Of a stretch of DNA of 64,000 nucleotides, positions 21,552-32,662 are shown piece after piece. The notes below the pieces were generated by a model. The model saw only the letters and a program-made list of their open reading frames with translations, was not told the DNA's origin and searched no databases. The stretch's first letter is position 1; each line of letters starts with the position of its first letter. The translations under genes and the position numbers were made by a program. Source of the DNA: Reticulitermes lucifugus (taxonomy: Eukaryota > Arthropoda > Insecta > Blattodea > Rhinotermitidae); assembly GCA_026260175.1 (NCBI GenBank), contig JAKCWW010000075.1, forward strand, positions 116,605-180,604. Direction: 5' to 3'.

Positions 21552-23560
21552 AATATATTGTGTGCGCAGAACAATGTTTTTTTCAATGCTAAAACGGGCG
21601 GTACAGCTACTTACCGATGCCCTCTAAAGGTTTAAGGTGATAAATCAAAGACGATGAGATGCACGAGGCGTGTAGGGACATAAATATTGGCCTAGAAACT
21701 TGTGTAAATATGGTAAGATAATTTTCCTTACGAGATAGGACTAGAAAAGAAGGTCATATTTAAATGTGTCTTAGGCAGTTTTTTTAGTATTAGAGTGAAC
21801 TGGACTGAACTGAATACGGATAGGAAGCATGGTTGCGTATTATGAATATGGTGATGGATTTCTGAATTCATAACAAGAAGGGCCACTTACGTATAAATGT
21901 AACATTCAAGGCGCCTCCGCGTAGCCATTATTGTTGTGGAAAAGCAATACGAATTGAATATTATAAGTGTGTCTGTATTCTTTTCTTCGTTATCCGGCAT
22001 GCAAGTCACACTTTTCTGCGCCATATTACATTGTCATCTGTGGCCTGTCTGGCTCTACCATATTTATTCGCATTATTTCATAAAGGGCACGATTTTCGGA
22101 AAAACGTTCTTGAACGTAAAATGTGTTTTGATTTTCTCTACAACGTTTGTCTGAAATATGTTTCATTCTAAGAATAATTCAGCGAGTTATTATCATAATG
22201 TACATAGGTCTTGGTGTAATGTGCCCGTCATTCTCTTCAGATTTTAATGAAACTTGAATTTTCGATTTTTTATTTTCGAAAAATACTCAAACATACTCAT
22301 AAATACTTACTTATAGATCCTTCCTTGACAGTGGAGTTGGAAGATCTGTTTTGACATACCTCGGCAGTCATGATATAAATCACTGACTTCTCTAAAATAT
22401 TTCAAGTGCAAACTTGCCATCCTGCCTAGATTTCCTTAGGAAACAGGAATTTAACTGCTTTTAAGAAGCTCAGACTTAAGGTATACTCGTAAAAATACGT
22501 TTGTCTGTCACGTCGCCTCCATCCTTCAATCACAAAGGCCTCACACCCCTCGATTAACAGAAAACTTTACCCATATATTTTAAATGTTGCTGAGTTCTTG
22601 CGATATTGTTCGGCAGAAATTGACATCCGAAATTAATGCTTTTGTAACTTTCAATCTACACCCCTGATACGAAATCTGAACAGAAATGCAAGTACATATG
22701 TCTTTCTTCAGTTGGTCAAGTACCCGAACATCATGACTGCACTGCTACTGGCCGTAGAACAAACTGCTAGGTCACCACTCCAGATCCTCCAAGCCTAACT
22801 CGAGGGGAATGAAATAGAACAGGCGGTAAAAGATCAAGTGTGAAAGAAGAAAATGACGAAGTGTGGTGAATAAAAGAAGATAAAATAAACAACGGACTTT
22901 TAACTAGGTATACTGACGTCATATTTCGTAACTCACTTCTCAAAATAAACAGTCTTGACTTCGAATATAGAAGAAGAGTTTGTGAATGTAGATGAGAGGC
23001 TGAATATCAGATGTGGTGAATAGTTCATTAGTTCTCTGCAGGAGTACAGTTCCTGTGTCTGCCTTCTGATTAAATTACAAACTGCAGTACTACAGACAAC
23101 AGCTGACCGATTTATTTGGAGCTCGGAATTATGAAATATACTGCCCCTCTCTTCTGATATTTTTTAAACTTCTGGTCAACCATCATGACGTCATAGAGGT
23201 TATGAGAACTTATGAAGTGTAATGATCACTATCTTTATCCAGTGTCGGGTCTGGAATTTTATATAGTGAGAAATTGTTAGAAAGTAGAAAACTTTTCATA
23301 CTGTTTTAAATAAAAGTAAAGATATAATATGTCGAATGAGCGGTGTCATTTAGTACGGTTACGTAATTACTTGTTTGTTTTATTTCGGCAAAACACTACA
23401 GAGACAGCGTGCAATGTCCTTGGTTCTCATTCCTACGCTGCAATTTCTGATCCTTTAGAATTCTAAAATGTCACTGTATCGATAAATGATTTTATGTAGC
23501 AGAAGAACAGTTGAAAGAGAATATTGCAAAGAATGTTTACGAATACATCTATATGCTACT
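21552..23560. other. 2-kb block without supported features
   Basis: AT-rich. The 72-codon frame at 21936-22154 is the only notable open frame and has no recognisable motif. Confidence 0.35.
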
Positions 23561-23588
23561 ACATATATATATGTATATATATGTATAT
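23561..23588. repeat. (TA/TATG)n microsatellite
   Basis: An ACATATATATATGTATATATATGTATAT-type run directly at the 5' boundary of the LINE-B fragment. Confidence 0.85.
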
Positions 23589-23910
23589 CAGACCAAGATG
23601 AATAAGATGGGTGGACATGAAGCGCTTTTGGAGAAGAAGAGGGGTTCATACTGGGGTTTGGTGGGGAAACCTGAGGGGACGAGACCACGTGGAAAGCCTT
23701 GGCGTAGATAGGAGGATAATATTAAAATGGATCTTAAAGAAGTGGGATGGGGCATGGTCTTGATTGATATTACTCAGGATAGGGACAGATGGACGACTCT
23801 TGTGAATGCGGTAATGAACTTTCCGGTTCCATAAAATGCGGGGAATTTCTTGACTAGCCGAGGGCCTATTACCTTCTCAAGATGGACTCTTCTCTACGGA
23901 GTTAGTTACT
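23589..23910 (+). pseudogene. LINE-B ORF C-terminus and 3' UTR
   Basis: A decayed 3' end of a second non-LTR retrotransposon. In one frame it reads [18 protein letters not shown], a stop, then [34 protein letters not shown] and a terminal TAA at 23832-23834. The intact insect motif, as I remember it, is [17 protein letters not shown] with D-W-I-LAQDRDRWR and MNLRVP, so the internal TAG at 23709-23711 replaces the Trp of RRWED. After the TAA comes a UTR-like segment, TGCGGGGAATTTCTTGACTA to about 23910. The same segment recurs on the minus strand at 29448-29531. The 5' end is truncated at a TA microsatellite. The 66-codon frame 23511-23711 is part of this pseudogene. Confidence 0.88.
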
Positions 23911-23942
23911 ATTCATATGAATAGTCACAGTTTACATAAATC

Positions 23943-24035
23943 GGCAGCAAACTGACTTGTAGTCCTCTGGTTTATGACACCTTGTAGCCTGATAGATTTT
24001 TACCTTTGTTCGAAGAAACATAAAGATGGGGGCAT
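23943..24035 (+). repeat. Dispersed repeat F, left-type copy
   Basis: AGTCCTCTGGTTTATGACAC and CTTGTAGCCTGATAGA, followed by a decayed TTTGTTCGAAG and AAGATGG, match the F consensus derived from the copies at 18709, 24240 and 41806. No coding function is implied. Confidence 0.55.
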
Positions 24036-24239
24036 CAAGTTCTTCTGAATGTTTGATATCTGCGTACAAATTCATACATATTACATTCCAGGCTTATGCC
24101 GTCTGAAACTTTACCATCTCGGCGATCTCAAGTCTCATAAACAAGAATGTTAGGCTACATTTATAGCAGATCACCCGAACTGCAGCTGATGGAAACTGGA
24201 CAGAATTGCAGCCAGTGCCAACGGTCCTGAAAGTGCGTT

Positions 24240-24299
24240 TGAGGTTGCTCTAGCGGCGCTGGTGATGACTGCAGTCTTCTGGGATGTTACTTTGTATGC
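24240..24299 (+). repeat. Dispersed repeat F, left end
   Basis: GGTTGCTCTAGCGGCGCTGG then GTCTTCTGGGATGTTACTTT matches the start of repeat F. Homology stops at 24299, exactly where a 13-bp inverted repeat begins. Confidence 0.55.
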
Positions 24300-24390
24300 A
24301 TTGGTACATTACACCCTTTTCAAAGGAGCTTGGCCCTTCCAGCTTCAGAGTAATCCAAAAAGAGGTGCGAAACATCGGTAATGTACCAAT
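24300..24390. repeat. Foldback with 13-bp perfect arms
   Basis: ATTGGTACATTAC at 24300-24312 is the exact reverse complement of GTAATGTACCAAT at 24378-24390, with a 65-bp loop. It directly follows a repeat F end. A small MITE or a foldback terminus is possible. No TSD is seen. Confidence 0.7.
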
Positions 24391-25100
24391 ACGAACGGTA
24401 CAATTCCCCAGATCACTTGAATTGTCAGTTTTTACGTTGTTTCTTTTTCAGTTTCTTCCAGTTATTAAGGGAGCTGACGACTCAGCTCACAGTACTTAAT
24501 ACATCATGATTTAAATTTTGCCTGCGACAAATTGACCAACATTGTGGCCAGCTTATTAACCGGTTCGTATTTTATAATCTCTGTATATCTGTAAATATTA
24601 CACCTGGATCAGGTCTTTGGCTGTAGCAGTGCTTCGTCAGAAAGGAGAAGGTGGAGTAATCACAGAAGGCGGGATTTAATTAAATTCTAATTTGTAATTT
24701 TTCATGAAATATACATGAATAATAACGGAATAAAACAAGAAATAATGACGAAGTAAGGGACTTGAGAACTGCATTGTTTAACTGTGGGTAATATTTGTGA
24801 TGTGATGCCTTAAGAATTGGCTTCTGTCAAATTTGAAATAGGATTATAGTTAGTAAGCCCTATTCAAAATCATGATGATAGATGAGATCAGTACAATAGC
24901 ACTGCAACATTTGGTGCGCACTTGTATACAGGTCACATGTAGAAGTTGACATACGGGCCAGAGATGCATATCAATAAGTTACACAGAAGCGACGCGGGAA
25001 ATATGGCTGATAGACAAACAAAAGACGAAATGACATATTTAATTATAAAGAAGAGTGCACGGAAATCACAAAGTACATCTATTACAGGACAATAGTGCCA
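24391..25100. other. No recognisable feature
   Basis: AT-rich spacer between a foldback and a tRNA-derived head. Confidence 0.35.
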
Positions 25101-25265
25101 AACATCGTGGCTTAGTGGGTGGCAATCTTGCTTTGTAATCAGGAGTTTCGGGGTTCAAATCTGTGCTCGCAAATTGGCAACGCTGTCAGAGTGTTTTCGT
25201 TGTTGTCCTCAGCCCTTATTCGTCAGTGCAGATGTAGAAGTCCAAATGGGGCCCTTCCCACTTCA
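25101..25265 (+). mobile_element. tRNA-derived SINE, fifth type (E)
   Basis: The head has an A-box-like GTGGCTTAGTGGGTGGCAA and a B-box TTTCGGGGTTCAAATCTGTG spaced like a tRNA gene. The tail of about 100 bp includes GTTTTCGTTGTTGTCCTC and CCAAATGGGGCCCTTCCCAC. It differs from families A-D and is the only copy I find here. No foldable intact cloverleaf is apparent, so I call a SINE rather than a tRNA gene. The 3' boundary is approximate. Confidence 0.55.
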
Positions 25266-27238
25266 GTATTCACTTAACATCGCGCGATTCGTTATATAGT
25301 ATGGGCTAATGACAGTGTAGTTAAATAAATCACAGATAATAATATAAAATAAAGAGTAGTTCCTAAGGAAACAGACCATAAGGAAATATGTTTTGACAGT
25401 TGAAGGTGGATGGACTGACACGGATTCGTCCTCAATCTTCATCATTCCATTTCTGTTCCAAGACGTTCTATAGTTAATTAGTAACATGGATGTTAGTAAA
25501 ACATATTTTGAAGCCGGGAGGTAGACAGAGCTAATTTAGGGTCTTATTCATGGGGATCTTTGGTATTAGCCTTGTTAAAACTTCAGTTTCTTTTATCAGG
25601 TTTGGTTAATTAGTGAGTGGATGTTAGGAAGAAAAAGTGTGAAGATTGGAAGTAGACGGAAGTGACTCAGTATAGTGTGAAATCGAGGATTTTGTATGGG
25701 GATCGCTGAGGCTTCGAGTTATGCCATAGGATTAATTCATTATGGGCAGTCATATTTTACTGTTAATGTTATATAAATGAATTATTTACCCAAGAATTGC
25801 AGTATTATTAGGGGAAGACTTTCGAAAATATTTTCAAGTTGAGTTTCATTTTATTCAACTGTGTGTAACAGAATAGACCCCTTCCGAGTACCTCTGTTTT
25901 TGAGAGATAGGCGTTAAAAATATTTGAGGACAAAGACATTTAAAACAAATAAGTTTCACTGATTGATGTTTTAATGAAAGTTGTCTTTGCTTAATCTTAT
26001 TTGTTGCTGCTGCTGCAATAAAATGTCATAACCTTCTATATTAATGTGGTTGACATTTTTCATCTATCACAAAGTAGGTGAGGGCACAGTAGAGCACAGA
26101 GGGCGTCTCCTGGGTTCTGTCAGTCAACAGTGTGCAAGTTTGAAACAGCTAAAGATCAATTCCAATGTTGCGCATTCTCCACTGATTACTGCGGCAAGAG
26201 GTGGGACAATTTGAACTAGACAGGTTGTTACTGAATTTGTTAAAGTCAAATCTGAGTGGTGTCGCAATGCAATTACAGAGCACACGATTGTGCGTTAGAG
26301 GTGTAACACTGCAATCATAATAAAGTACATTAAACATGTACACGTACAGTACTGAAGCTTCACTTTACAGAACACGTTAAATATTCTTCTCTTTTCTCGA
26401 AGCTGCAGCCCGATTTGAGCCTTCTTTTCTTCAATTGCGGTCTTTAATAATTCACGTCTTTCACTCCATGCAGCACGAAAATTCCTTGAGATGCTGACAG
26501 TTATGCACCTAGATAAAAACTCTCTGCCTTTTATGGAATTAGAAACTTTTCTAACGTGTTCACAAAGACTCATGACTGACCCTATGTAGAATAACGTATA
26601 GGGTATATATCAGGTATAGAATGTAAGATACCATTTTGAACCCCTTTTTAATATTATTTTTACATGTATGCCTACTGCTCGCTCACAAGTGGCTTCTTCT
26701 TTTAAGACTGTTCGACTCAGTCATTTTCTTAATTTCTTATCTCCCGCCATGCATATCTGTTCCATCAATGTCGTTTTCTTTCTTTCGTATCTATATTTAA
26801 TCCTGTTACAAAGCCAAAATCATAGCTGTAACGAAGAATAAACGTTTTCTCTGATCCTGGTTATACGAGGAACAGAAGTATGGAGAAGAGTGTGGATAGG
26901 TATTATCCATACTTCATTGTATTCGAATGTTGTTAATTGCAAATAATTATTATTGCCTTAATCTCTTGCAGCCCAGAGATTACTTATGTGCTTCAATAAT
27001 TTAGGTTCTAGACTCTGTCCATATTCTTTATTTATGCGCTGCATATGACTCCACAATATAGTGCGATTATTTTCCTGTACAACGTTAGAAAAACTTTTGT
27101 TTATAAGGGAAAGTGTCGTTTTTCTGAGGTAGGTGGTGAATTTTTATTATATGTCTGTTATGTAGATGACATTCAGGCTTCAAATGTCATTACCATTACG
27201 TCTCAGACAAAGCTAATATTGCCCAGATATAGCTGTAC
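25266..27238. other. 2-kb block, one protein-like minus frame
   Basis: No recognised repeat. A 92-codon minus-strand frame (26295-26573) has a charged, helix-like middle and is discussed as a candidate exon. A 82-codon plus frame (27045-27293) contains YVDDI. Neither is supported enough to call a gene. Confidence 0.3.
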
Positions 27239-27267
27239 ATATATATATATACATATATATATATATG
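27239..27267. repeat. (TA)n microsatellite
   Basis: Near-perfect TA dinucleotides with one CA interruption. Confidence 0.9.
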
Positions 27268-29447
27268 GATCTATGCAACACAGTAATCAATGATATCGTC
27301 CAAGTGACTGTTGTTACAAATAGTAAATTGACTGGTAGGTGACAGAGCATATATCTTTGTGCGGTGCTTAAGTTTTCTGCTTCAATGACCCTGAAGATTC
27401 ATGTGGTAAATACCTGCAAACATTTCTTAACTATGTACCACTCTACATAGGCCAGTTTTCTGAAGCGTGGGATCTTCATTCTTGCTTCGATTTAAGAGTT
27501 CTTGTTTCGAATATCAATTGGGTTAAGTGCTATATTGATTTAGGTTTGTCATCCGTTTTCTTTACTCTGTCCACAATATTTCAAGAGGCAATACAGCAAA
27601 GTATGCTACAAGGGCCATGATCAGTATTGTTTCCAGATAAGCTGTACAATAATCCACAAACGCAGCTCAATATAACCTGAGAAACCTTTGCAAATACACG
27701 TAAGTTACAAACGGAAATCATAGAGAATTTCAACCGTTGCTAAAATAATGCAATTTGTGAACGAAACCTGGAACTGAACTATGGAAGGCATAATCAACCT
27801 ATCCTAATCTCTAAAGTCACGTATAAGCGAGGCTGTAATTGACACCTTGTCAAAGGTCAGCTGCACATATTTCGGGCCGTCATAAACCTAAAAATGAGAA
27901 TGAGGACTCAGGTTATTTCGCGTCGTTTTGTGAATGGCGCGTTGTTGACGAGCTTGAATTAAGGATTTCGTAAAAAAACGTGCAGTAGAAACAAAACAGC
28001 CAGTGTCCATATAAGGCAGAATGTCAGATGGAAAGGTCATGGCTTATATTCACAACAAATGCAGTGTTCATCTTTTTTTTATTTAAGAAACGAATCTTTG
28101 TTTATGAGCTGCCATTCCTGGCCAAATGGCAGTAGTTTGGACCAGCCCTGTGTGTGGGTGTGTTACAATGTGTGGATGACCCGGACGGGGCACTGAGTTA
28201 ATGGCGATTCTGTCACTACTCTAAATGGCCCCTATGAATCTTGGACCGGCCGCTAGAGCAGCTCGTATATAATAATAAGAAAGAGCTGCTACAGAATGTT
28301 AAAAGTTGTTCTTCTGCCCCACTGAGTCCTGCATCCCACTATTCACAGCATACGGCAGGGGTGTCCGTTCTAAATTGATGCTTATCCGTAACGTAGTGTA
28401 AACTTTCAAACTTTTTGACATTTGTGTTTGACAGTACAAAACTCTAAATTCGGTACGAAATTAACTTTTGTTTTCCACAATAAACTACAACAATTCTGAA
28501 TACGTGGGTCTAAAATGGAGCCATCTGTAGACAACCGTTAAAATTAAGTGTGAAAGACGTGATTTAGTGGCAGAATTAGGGCGCATTAATGGACTCTGTC
28601 TATTCCAACATTAATGTTCCAAGCCAACAAACTGACAAAAATGAAACTATTACAGAAGAGTAGCAGTTCCAGCCCTCTTTCACGAATGTGAAGCCTGCGG
28701 TACAAAACGTGTTAACCAAATTTTAACTGAGAAATAATTTTTTGGGTGTGGAAAAAACGCACGAGGTTACACAAAATTAGAAAAAAAATATGTAAAAAAA
28801 TAATTATGTGAATTTAGTACACCAGAAATCGGCGATATAGTAAACAACGTCCTTAAACAGACTAACTAATAATGGAACTCCAAAACGTACTTTTGAAAGA
28901 ACAAAGTATTCACAGCTACACTAGAGTTAAGATCATTCATATGAGGAATGTGAAGTGGAAGAATATGGAAAAGGAATATTTTTTAAATTGGTAGAACCTC
29001 GTTGTGCAAACTGTAAAATTAGTTGTGTCCATGTTCTTGAACCAGATCGTTTGTGAGCAGAAGATGGAGGAGGAGGAAGAAAAAATTCAGAAAGAAGATA
29101 AGGGAGAGAGAAAGATAAATAGGAATAAGGCGGAGTCAAATTGAAAAAAAGGATAAAAATAGAAAAAGGAGATAAATGCAACCAGCGCAATAAAAGATGA
29201 GAATTGAGGTGGTTGCCTAGTAATATGCAGGCACATTTACACGTGCGACATGATTTACGAAATTATGATGTACAATGTTCTTCCTTGAAGACTTAAATTG
29301 GAACAGACGATATCTTCTTTTTTCACTCCTTCTGTAATTATACTAAACAATTTCCGGGGCCTCTGGCACATTTCATGTAGGCAGTAACAGACTAGTTTGA
29401 ATATCTCTATGAGACTCTGTTCTGTAAGGATCGCATTTAGCATTGTA
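27268..29447. other. 2.2-kb block without supported features
   Basis: AT-rich. A purine-rich plus strand at about 29060-29180 gives the 85-codon low-complexity minus frame 28933-29190, which I regard as chance. Confidence 0.35.
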
Positions 29448-29652
29448 CTGATAACTAGCTTGCTCGAGCAGAATCCCTCTTGGGAATCCAACAGATTCTC
29501 AGCTAGCCAAGAAATTTCACTCATTTTATGAAATATAAATTTCAATGCCGTGTTAGCAAGACCCTGTCTCTGGTCTGTATCTTGAGACAGATCTCCCCGT
29601 TCTGTTTCTTTAAGATCCACTGCAATATTATTCTCCCTGTACTCCTGGGTCT
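29448..29652 (-). pseudogene. LINE-B C-terminus and 3' UTR, antisense
   Basis: The minus strand reads through a decayed LINE-B end. It has GACCCAGGAG, then MDLKE, DLSQDTDQRQGLANTALKF (parallel to D-LAQDRDRW-ALVNAAMNL), then the UTR block ATGAGTGAAATTTCTTGGCT. That UTR block matches 23840-23910 over about 70 bp. The normal stop has been frameshifted away, so the reading continues as FHKMSEISWLAENLL and makes a 121-codon frame (29255-29620). That frame looks like one of the longest minus-strand ORFs in the window but is read-through of transposon UTR. The copy is 5'-truncated and inactive. Confidence 0.8.
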
Positions 29653-29771
29653 TTCAAGTGATTTCTTTCCCTCGTCTGTGTGTGTGTATGTATGTAATTC
29701 GCACTTCCTGTGTTATCCGATTCGCTCTCTGTTTCTATACGCCTGTGATCAGGTGCTACGTGAGCATAGAT

Positions 29772-29829
29772 GGTATTATAATAGTGCAACAACCATCCAC
29801 GGTATTATAATAGTGCAAAAACCATCCAC
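29772..29829 (+). repeat. 29-bp tandem duplication
   Basis: Two adjacent 29-bp units starting GGTATTATAATAGTGCAA and ending CCATCCAC differ at one base. Short overlapping frames on both strands cross it. Confidence 0.95.
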
Positions 29830-32582
29830 CATCACATGTGTTTGATAGTTTTTGAAACATTTCTGGCATCAGTCGGTCGCAGTATACCAAAGTGATGCAT
29901 TCTCGTAGCCTTGATTTATGTGAATTGATGACGTAAATTTGAAGAAAGAAAGGAATACGCTTCTCAACACGTTTGTAAATACCCTTGATGGAAATGAAAT
30001 TTAGATACAAGCGTGATGTCACTTTTCGAAGTAAAAATCGGTCAATTACTGACAGTTTAATTAATCCTTCTATGTACATGGCGTCAGAGAAGGTTCACCG
30101 AACGATGGGCCAAAGCTAACAGAGGATGTTGCAAGCATTTTAGGTACACAGGTACTTGGTTTATCGCTCTAGAGCAGGGGGCTGCTCGAAGGTTGGATTC
30201 TGCTTTGTTCTAAGGTTAAGAGATCTAACAGATGAAGCTGTTTAGTATAATAAGGTGGGGTGTTCTTAAGTGAAAATATGTACAGGTTTTAATGTCTTAG
30301 CCTATTTAACGAAACTGCGAAAATTATGCAAGGTTGACTCGAATAATGCATTCGGAAGGATCCGCCGTGACCTGTTTTAAGGTTCTATTCTGTAATTTTT
30401 GTACAAAGGGTGAAGAATGTCACAAAACTCTTCAGTCAAAATATTTGGAATCCGAAACCGGATCTTACCAAATACGAAACACAAATGGTATTTATTACAT
30501 CGTTACATCCTTGAGTCTTTAACGAATGCCCCTTTAAGACTTACTGGACCCCTTCCCGAAACCAATGAACGCAGTATACAGCCTCAAAGTCTCGATATGA
30601 TATTTCCCTCCAGTTCTTCTCATTAAAGAGTTTAGGCTATAAATTTGTCGTCTACCTATGAAAGGTACGTAATCTTTTTTACTACGTAGTCAACCAGATG
30701 AAGCATCTGTAACGAAACAGAAGAACACGTTGCCTCAGAAAACGTGACGATCCGCCACTGTGTACTCTTCCATCACCGCACACGTAGGCCACACGAGACG
30801 TATAAGGTCACAGCCTCCTATTTCATTCTGAGAAGATGGACGATGCCAACCAGAGTGGTTATATCTCTGACACACTTTGCATGCGCTTATGACTGCAGAT
30901 CTGCTGACTCGATTGACATTACTACTGCACATCGTACTGTGTTGTCTGTCGGTCCGTAACAAGGCTCTTCGCTGGGCTAGAGATCGATGTCCGCTATGAC
31001 TAATAAATTAAATATCTCCACTGAGCACAGAGTCCGTCTAGGGAAGCTATTATCTCCGAGGTTTTCACGAAATTCCACGCCTGATTAAAACCAAAAGGAA
31101 TGTGTTTTGACCAGGATAACGCGCTCTTTACCTTTATGTTTACAAACAACTCGCCTCAAGTTTCTCACGCTGTGCAGTGCATAAGATAGAGTCATGTTTG
31201 TAAAATATTTAATTTTGTCTAAATAAGTAATTACTTCTCTTTTACTTTTATAATATCTTTGGTGATAGACTTTGTATTAGACAGACATACGTGTGTTTGC
31301 TTGTGTGTTTGAGTTGCGTATGTTAAAGATCATATGTGTGTATCGACGGTTTGTGGTACTTATTTAAGGAGTTGAATCTAGTTTAAACACACAAACACGC
31401 CCCAGTTCTTTAATATTTATTCTTGAAAACTAAAACCGTATGTCCTTTTCATATTTTTAAAAATCTGTAAATATTCGCCATCTCTTGCATGCCTGTTACA
31501 TGCCTCGCCAGCATCAAGCTCCTTGATATGATCACCCTAAAATTAGCTATATTTTTTGAAGTGTGTAAATTATGAAGCTGTTATAATTCCACATGATAAA
31601 TAAACCTTACACTCCCAATTCTTTACAGTAAAGCAGTATAATTGTGTGTGTAATTTGAGGTCCTCCTGCCTAAGATTACGATTAGTATATGGCTCCGCAA
31701 GATTTTGGAGATGGATACGTCTCCGAGGGGCATTCTGTCTCGAATTTCCTTAATGGTGATGGAGGTATCACCTTTATCTGATATGCTGGCACTTCTCTAA
31801 AAACCTACATAACATCACATGCCACAAAGCAGTAATTTTTAGAATAATTGTAATTCAGCTTGACCGGTATTAAAGTCTTTCAAATGTAGTGAAGTACAAA
31901 TTTTAATAAAACTAACTTAGCCTGGAATCTGACGAGTGATGCCACGTTATCTTATTCAATACGTCTCAAGAACTGATATCTGTAACATTTTCCTGAAAAA
32001 ATTGCTTTCATGAGAACCTGCGTTAATTCAACTCATGAAAAAGTGGAATCCACAGGGTGCATGTGCGCATATTCTAAACTAAGATGCATAGGCATACCTG
32101 GAGGGCTGCAAGGGCACTCAAACGCACCTCCAATACTTTTTTCTACCTAAGAATATACTTTTGGCTACTGAGTTGAAGAGGAGCAAATAAAAAAAATAGA
32201 AATATCGTCTAAACGATTATATGGTCGGTGTAAAGACAGAAACAAATGAAAAGCCAGCGCTTTACGTGTTGCAGAATAGAGGCATCTGAGTCACCCGTTC
32301 ACAAGGGAAGAGAGTCACTGTAAATTCTCTGTGCTGTTTGCCTAAGGTCATTGTATGTTAAGGACTGGTTAAAGGAATCTTCCACATCTTTTTCTTGACT
32401 CCTTCGTAAATTAAAATTCCTAATACCCATGGTCGACTCCCCCCCCCATGTTATTAGCCAAGTTATGCCTGTGGTAAGACTTGTGGGTGTCAGCAAGTAG
32501 ACTAAGTAATTTCATATAAAAATATTTTCATTATTAACAAATCGGTAAATCCAACCGTGGGTTTATTACAAATTGATAATCT
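29830..32582. other. 2.75-kb block without supported features
   Basis: A locally less AT-rich patch at 30735-30962 is open on both strands for about 70 codons but matches nothing I know. No repeats recognised. Confidence 0.3.
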
Positions 32583-32662
32583 TTAGGGAAATAATCGCTG
32601 TTTTTGTTGGAATAATATGAGAAACACAAGCACACACAATGTGCAAAATGCAGCTTATTTGA
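32583..32662 (+). repeat. Dispersed repeat E, partial copy
   Basis: TAGGGAAATAATCGCTGTTT, GGAATAATATGAGAAACACA and AATGTGCAAAATGCAG align in order with 39338-39412 (AAAATCGTTGTTTTTTACTG, AATAATTTCGTGGAACACA, ACAAAACGCAG). Class unknown. Confidence 0.45.
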
